From assembly GCA_038117225.1 (NCBI GenBank), contig JAYOFM010000081.1, positions 1-18,397 on the forward strand: a DNA stretch of 18,397 bases. The letters run 5' to 3'. The DNA comes from JAYOFM01 sp038117225 (GTDB lineage: Bacteria; Pseudomonadota; Alphaproteobacteria; Rhodospirillales; Casp-alpha2). The position numbers and the translations under genes are program-made. The notes beneath the pieces are model-generated. The model saw nothing but the letters and a program-made list of their open reading frames with translations, was not told the DNA's origin and searched no databases. How positions within the stretch are numbered: the first letter of the stretch is position 1; each line of letters opens with the position of its first letter. Below are positions 14,920 through 18,397 of this stretch, piece by piece.

Positions 14920-15004
14920 GATTGCCCCGGTCTCGGCGGCTATCTAAGCTCTGACCGCGCGTGACGCAAGAACCACGCTTCATCCAGCAAAGGGAGTATC
15001 CCGC

Positions 15005-15886
15005 ATGGCGAAATTAAGCGGCACCACCATCGGCTTCATCGGTCTCGGTCTGATGGGCAAACCCATGGCCCGAAACCTGGCCGCCGCGGGTGCCCGCATG
15101 ATCGTCCACAATCGATCGACCGCCGCGATGACCGAACTGGCCCGCGAAGGCATGACCCCGGGCAACACGTCACGTGAGGTCGCCGAGCAGTCGGACATCG
15201 TCATAACCATGCTGACCGATACGCCGGCCGTGGAAGCGGTGACGGAAGGGGCGGACGGCATTGCCGCGGGCACCGGCGAAGGACTGCTGGTCATCGACAT
15301 GGGAACCACGTTGATGCCGGTGACACGTCGCATGGCCGACGTGATTCAGGCGCGGGGTGGCGATTACCTGGATGCGCCGGTTTCCGGCGGTACCATTGGC
15401 GCCGACTCAGGTTCATTGATCATCATGGCCGGCGGATCGGACGCGGCGATGGCCCGCGCCATGCCGCTGTTCGAGGTTCTCGGTAGTCGCACTACCCACG
15501 TCGGCGACGTCGGCGCAGGCCAGGTCGCCAAGGCTGCCAATCAGGTCATCGTCGGCCTCAACATCGGCGCCGTGGCGGAAGCGCTCACGCTAGCCCGTCA
15601 TGCCGGCATCGACCCAGCCCGCGTGCGCGACGCCCTGCAAGGTGGCTTCGCCGATTCCCGTATCCTCGAAGTACACGGCCGTCGCATGGTGGAAAACGAC
15701 TTCACACCCGGCGGTAAATGCACGACCCAGCGCAAGGACATGGATCAGGCGATCACCCTGGCGGGGGCGTTCGGCCTATCGCTGCCAGCGACGGAACTGT
15801 GCCGTGATCTTTATGACAAGGTCATCGACGCCGGCTTCGGCGACATCGATCATGCCGGCCTGATCAAAGCGATTGACCCGGCATAA
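15005..15886 (+). CDS. NAD(P)-dependent beta-hydroxyacid dehydrogenase (3-hydroxyisobutyrate/tartronate semialdehyde reductase family)
   Basis: A 293-aa cytoplasmic dehydrogenase, the normal family length. The N-terminal Rossmann motif is GFIGLGLMGKPMARNL (10-25), with HNRS at 35-38. The substrate-binding motif DAPVSGG is at 123-129, and GAGQVAKAANQ (170-180) carries the catalytic lysine K176 and N179. The C-terminal all-alpha domain contains KDMDQAITLA, typical of this family. It oxidises or reduces a small 3-hydroxy acid; which one (3-hydroxyisobutyrate, tartronate semialdehyde, glyoxylate or similar) cannot be decided. AAGGGAG precedes ATG 15005. It is divergent from the AEC organic-acid permease, which suggests but does not prove a shared substrate. 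It converges with the large membrane protein, 4 bp between stops. Confidence 0.92.
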   Translation: MAKLSGTTIGFIGLGLMGKPMARNLAAAGARMIVHNRSTAAMTELAREGMTPGNTSREVAEQSDIVITMLTDTPAVEAVTEGADGIAAGTGEGLLVIDMGTTLMPVTRRMADVIQARGGDYLDAPVSGGTIGADSGSLIIMAGGSDAAMARAMPLFEVLGSRTTHVGDVGAGQVAKAANQVIVGLNIGAVAEALTLARHAGIDPARVRDALQGGFADSRILEVHGRRMVENDFTPGGKCTTQRKDMDQAITLAGAFGLSLPATELCRDLYDKVIDAGFGDIDHAGLIKAIDPA

Positions 15887-15890
15887 ATTG

Positions 15891-17738
15891 CTACCAGCTG
15901 CGTGATACCTGCCAGCCGGTGCCGGCGGCATCGGGTTGCAACAACCACGAACGGGCGTCGTCGCCCTTGAAGCCGAGCACCGCGCTAACCCCGTCGTTGA
16001 CCGAATGCAGCAGCACATGGGTTGGGCGGGTTTCATCCACGAACTTACGCACCCGCGCCGCGCCGCCACCCTGAAAGGCGCTCAGGAAGGCGATCAGCCG
16101 GTCGCCGCGACCCAATGCGTACTTGGTGATGATGCCGGATTCACCGGATCCGAGAGGGTCGAGGACGATCAATCGGGATTCCTCGGGAAGCAGCGCGGCA
16201 ACATCGGCGGCGACGGCGCGAAAATGCGGGACCGGCGCGACCCGATCGAACCGAAGCTTCGGCGCGAACACCAGTGGCAGGGCGATGACCAAGGCGATGG
16301 GCAATGGCGCCAGCTTCGCCGCCCAGGGTCGCTCGGCCATCAAGCGCCGCCATAGCAGTGCCAGTCCATAGGCAGCGAACGTCTGGCCCATGAGGCCGAG
16401 ATGCTGATTATAGCGCCAGAGGGAGGCGACCCGGCGGGCGTCCCCTTCGCCGAACACGGTGATATAGGAAAAGAACAGGAAACCGTTGTAGCCGAGAAAG
16501 ATCACCCCGACCATTACGGCGAGCCGATCAAACGGGCCAGCCGGTCGAACCAGGGCACGCGCGGCGAACACGGTGGCGATCACCATGATCCCGAGAAACA
16601 GCCCCTTCTTGGCCAGCACCTTCAACATGGTGGCGAGAACAAAGGGTGCGAGTTCGAGATACCATTCGGCGAGCGGCCGGATGGCGAATTCGCGGCCGGA
16701 AAGCTCGCTCGTCACATGCCATCGCCACAACAAATACAGCGCCATGCCGGGCACCGCGATGACCGCCAAGTGACGCAACAGACGAGCGAGGGAGATGTCC
16801 CGCCGCATCAGCCCGGCAATCGCCGTGGCGATGACCACGAGGCCATAGAGAGCGAGGGTCGCCTGTTTCAGGTTGATCAACACCAGCAGGGCGGCGGCGG
16901 CGATCAGCGCCAGACGGCCGGCGGCGCGCCGGTCGCCTCTCCCTTCCGTCTCGATCATGCGCCAAGCCGCCAGCACGGCAAAACCGACGGCGGCAGACGT
17001 GGCGAGGTCGGCGTAACTGGTCAGAATGACCTTCTGGACGAAGGTGGGATTAGCCAGGGTAACGGCGCCGATTCCCACTGCCGTGGCGATCCAGCCCGGC
17101 GGCACGGCGAACGGGCCCTCGGCCGATTCGCCCTCGACAGCCCAGCGAACCAACCCGGCCAGCGCGGTCGCGAAGGCGAGCAGCAGCAGGACATTGAACA
17201 CCGGCCCAGCGCCTTCCAACAGGGTCCCGGTAACATGGCTGGCCAACGCCAAGACGATTGGCCAAGCATAAGGATAACCAGGGAAGGTCGCACCGGTTTC
17301 GGGGATCGCAGCGTCAGGGAAGTGCCCGATCTCGATCAGGAAGGCGGCACTCGGCAGCCAGTGCGAGAATTCGTCCCACTGCGACGCCTGCATGGCGGCG
17401 GCGAGCAATAACAGAGGCGCGGCCAAAACCCAGGCGCGCCAGGCACCACGCGGCCACGGCGGGCGGCGGCGATGGTAGAGCGCGAACCCCGCCGCTCCGG
17501 CGATCACCGCCAACGCCGTCATCACCGGGCGAAATGGTGCCTGCAATAACACCCCCGGCACCGTCAGCGCGACGACGACGATGGCCCAGCCGACCATGAA
17601 GGCGAACGGATCCTCATCATCGGCCAACACGACGCGACCGAGCGCCGACAGCCCCAGCCACACCAGGACCGCCGCCGTCAATGTCATCGGCTGCAAGGCA
17701 TCGCCAATGAACAGGGATAAATAGTCGGCCATGAACAT
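15891..17738 (-). CDS. Large polytopic membrane protein, possible GT-C-type glycosyltransferase
   Basis: A 615-aa inner-membrane protein with roughly a dozen hydrophobic segments, from about residue 19 to 500, and a soluble C-terminal part of about 110 residues. An acidic motif QWDEFSHWLPSAAFL (120-134: D122, E123, H126) follows the third or fourth membrane segment, as in GT-C-fold sugar transferases that use lipid-linked donors. GT-C assignment is tentative: no family is certain, and it could be a polymer or O-antigen-type enzyme. The C-terminal domain begins near FRAVAADVAALLPEESRLIVLDPLG and looks like a periplasmic alpha/beta domain. ATG 17738 and ATG 17732 (M3) are both plausible, each behind AGGACGAGACGGA. 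It has no obvious partner gene in the window. Confidence 0.75.
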   Translation of the reverse strand: MFMADYLSLFIGDALQPMTLTAAVLVWLGLSALGRVVLADDEDPFAFMVGWAIVVVALTVPGVLLQAPFRPVMTALAVIAGAAGFALYHRRRPPWPRGAWRAWVLAAPLLLLAAAMQASQWDEFSHWLPSAAFLIEIGHFPDAAIPETGATFPGYPYAWPIVLALASHVTGTLLEGAGPVFNVLLLLAFATALAGLVRWAVEGESAEGPFAVPPGWIATAVGIGAVTLANPTFVQKVILTSYADLATSAAVGFAVLAAWRMIETEGRGDRRAAGRLALIAAAALLVLINLKQATLALYGLVVIATAIAGLMRRDISLARLLRHLAVIAVPGMALYLLWRWHVTSELSGREFAIRPLAEWYLELAPFVLATMLKVLAKKGLFLGIMVIATVFAARALVRPAGPFDRLAVMVGVIFLGYNGFLFFSYITVFGEGDARRVASLWRYNQHLGLMGQTFAAYGLALLWRRLMAERPWAAKLAPLPIALVIALPLVFAPKLRFDRVAPVPHFRAVAADVAALLPEESRLIVLDPLGSGESGIITKYALGRGDRLIAFLSAFQGGGAARVRKFVDETRPTHVLLHSVNDGVSAVLGFKGDDARSWLLQPDAAGTGWQVSRSW

Positions 17739-17788
17739 TCCGTCTCGTCCTGGGAATCGGCGCCCTTATACCAAGGCCCCCGAGCCTT

Positions 17789-17820
17789 GGCACGGCACAA
17801 AGACTGGGCACGATACAAAG
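17789..17820. repeat. Imperfect direct repeat, two 14-bp copies, period 18
   Basis: GGCACGGCACAAAG (17789-17802) and GGCACGATACAAAG (17807-17820) differ at two bases and are separated by ACTG. They lie between the groL terminator and the next gene's start. A neighbouring perfect 7-bp hairpin, CCAAGGC/GCCTTGG (17771-17790), also sits here. They may belong to the promoter region of the membrane-protein gene; no function is assigned. Confidence 0.45.
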
Positions 17821-17847
17821 AAAAAGGCCGCCCCCGAAGGGACGGCC
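17817..17847 (-). terminator. Intrinsic terminator of groL
   Basis: On the minus strand a 9-bp stem GGCCGTCCC / GGGGCGGCC (one G-T pair) closes a TTCG tetraloop and is followed directly by TTTTTCTTT. It begins 30 bp after the groL stop. This is a textbook Rho-independent terminator. Confidence 0.93.
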
Positions 17848-17876
17848 CATTCCAAATCGTCGACTGCGTGGCTGGC

Positions 17877-18397
17877 TTAGAAGCCCATGCCGCCACCCAT
17901 GCCGCCCATGCCACCCATGTCGGGGACACCGCCGCCCATGGCGTCTTTCTTCTCCGGCTTCTCGGCAACCATCGCCTCGGTGGTGATGAGGAGACCGGCA
18001 ATCGATGCCGCATCCTGCAACGCCGTCCGCACGACCTTGGTCGGATCGATGATGCCCGCCTTCAGCATGTCCACGTAGGTGCCCGACTGGGCGTCGTAAC
18101 CACGGTTGACATCCTTCTGGTCGAGCAACTTTCCGGCAACGACGGCACCGTCGTCACCGGCGTTTTCCACGATCTGACGCAGCGGCATCTGGATCGCGCG
18201 GCGCACGATCTCGACACCGACACGCTGGTCGTCATTGTCGACTTCGACTTTCTTCAAGGCGCGCGTGGCATAGAGCAGGGCCACGCCGCCACCGGCGACC
18301 ACGCCTTCCTCGACCGCGGCGCGGGTCGCGTGGAGCGCGTCATCGACGCGATCCTTCTTCTCCTTGACCTCGACCTCGGTGGCGCCGCCAACACGCA
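17877..18397 (-). CDS. groL: Chaperonin GroEL, C-terminal 172 aa (partial)
   Basis: GroEL forms the double-ring chaperonin that folds cytosolic proteins with GroES and ATP. Only the last 172 residues lie in the window; the 5' part runs off the right edge. Reading from 18395: RVGGATEVEVKEKKDRVDDALHATRAAVEEG, then VVAGGGVALL, EIVRRAIQMPLRQIVENAG, RGYDAQSGTYVDMLKAGIIDPTKVVRTALQDAASIAGLLITTEAMV, and the characteristic Gly-Met-rich tail GGMGGMGGGMGF that fills the cavity. All are textbook GroEL. Its stop (TAA 17877-17879) is followed by the intrinsic terminator. Tail and sequence fit an alphaproteobacterium. groES is presumably upstream (outside). Confidence 0.97.
   Translation of the reverse strand, partial: RVGGATEVEVKEKKDRVDDALHATRAAVEEGVVAGGGVALLYATRALKKVEVDNDDQRVGVEIVRRAIQMPLRQIVENAGDDGAVVAGKLLDQKDVNRGYDAQSGTYVDMLKAGIIDPTKVVRTALQDAASIAGLLITTEAMVAEKPEKKDAMGGGVPDMGGMGGMGGGMGF

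Noticed and set aside
16401..17411. Plus-strand 336-aa open frame
   Set aside because: Antisense to the large membrane protein; rich in Gly/Gln/Asp/His without domain features, as expected for the complement of hydrophobic coding sequence.

Overview
The window looks like a scaffolded draft genome or metagenome bin from a GC-rich alphaproteobacterium, probably Rhodospirillales-like. This is inferred from codon bias, a GroEL tail rich in GGM, an ArsR/methyltransferase fusion placed directly before metF, an MlaC homologue and several small alphaproteobacterial-type proteins. A run of exactly 100 N (7429-7528) is an assembly gap. I see no rRNA, tRNA, CRISPR array, insertion sequence or prophage.

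Layout: (1) 1-580, minus: a two-gene sodium:solute symporter operon, DUF4212 small subunit then the large subunit cut by the window edge. Divergent from it (758-3581, plus) lies an unrecognised 227-aa protein followed by a 709-aa fusion of DnaQ-like exonuclease, CBS pair and DUF294 nucleotidyltransferase-like domains, a domain set often linked to this transporter type. (2) 3799-6119: the ABC-F protein EttA (plus) converging on an orphan MlaC-family lipid-binding protein (minus). (3) 6397-8051, plus: an ArsR-methyltransferase regulator and metF, with an AT-rich palindromic operator in the promoter, then a small lipoprotein gene interrupted by an in-frame amber codon. The assembly gap removes most of metF. 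(4) 8077-10974, minus: an Arg-rich repeat protein overlapping a 71-aa conserved-looking protein, a TPR protein whose C-terminal domain resembles a 2OG-Fe(II) oxygenase without its metal ligands, and a small protein with a Lys/Ala-rich tail. (5) 11174-17738: a DinG/XPD-type Fe-S helicase (plus), an AEC-family permease (minus), a 3-hydroxyisobutyrate dehydrogenase-family reductase (plus) and a large polytopic membrane protein, possibly a GT-C glycosyltransferase (minus). (6) 17817-18397, minus: the 3' end of groL with a textbook intrinsic terminator.

Most of this is ordinary chromosome. The parts most worth a second look are the regulated ArsR-methyltransferase/metF promoter, the apparently ligand-less oxygenase-like TPR protein, the Arg-rich tandem-repeat protein with its coupled small partner, the amber-interrupted lipoprotein, paired GAAC-N5-GTTC motifs between mlaC and the ArsR gene, and three convergent gene pairs with no room for terminators. 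No clearly new multi-gene system such as a defence island is evident.
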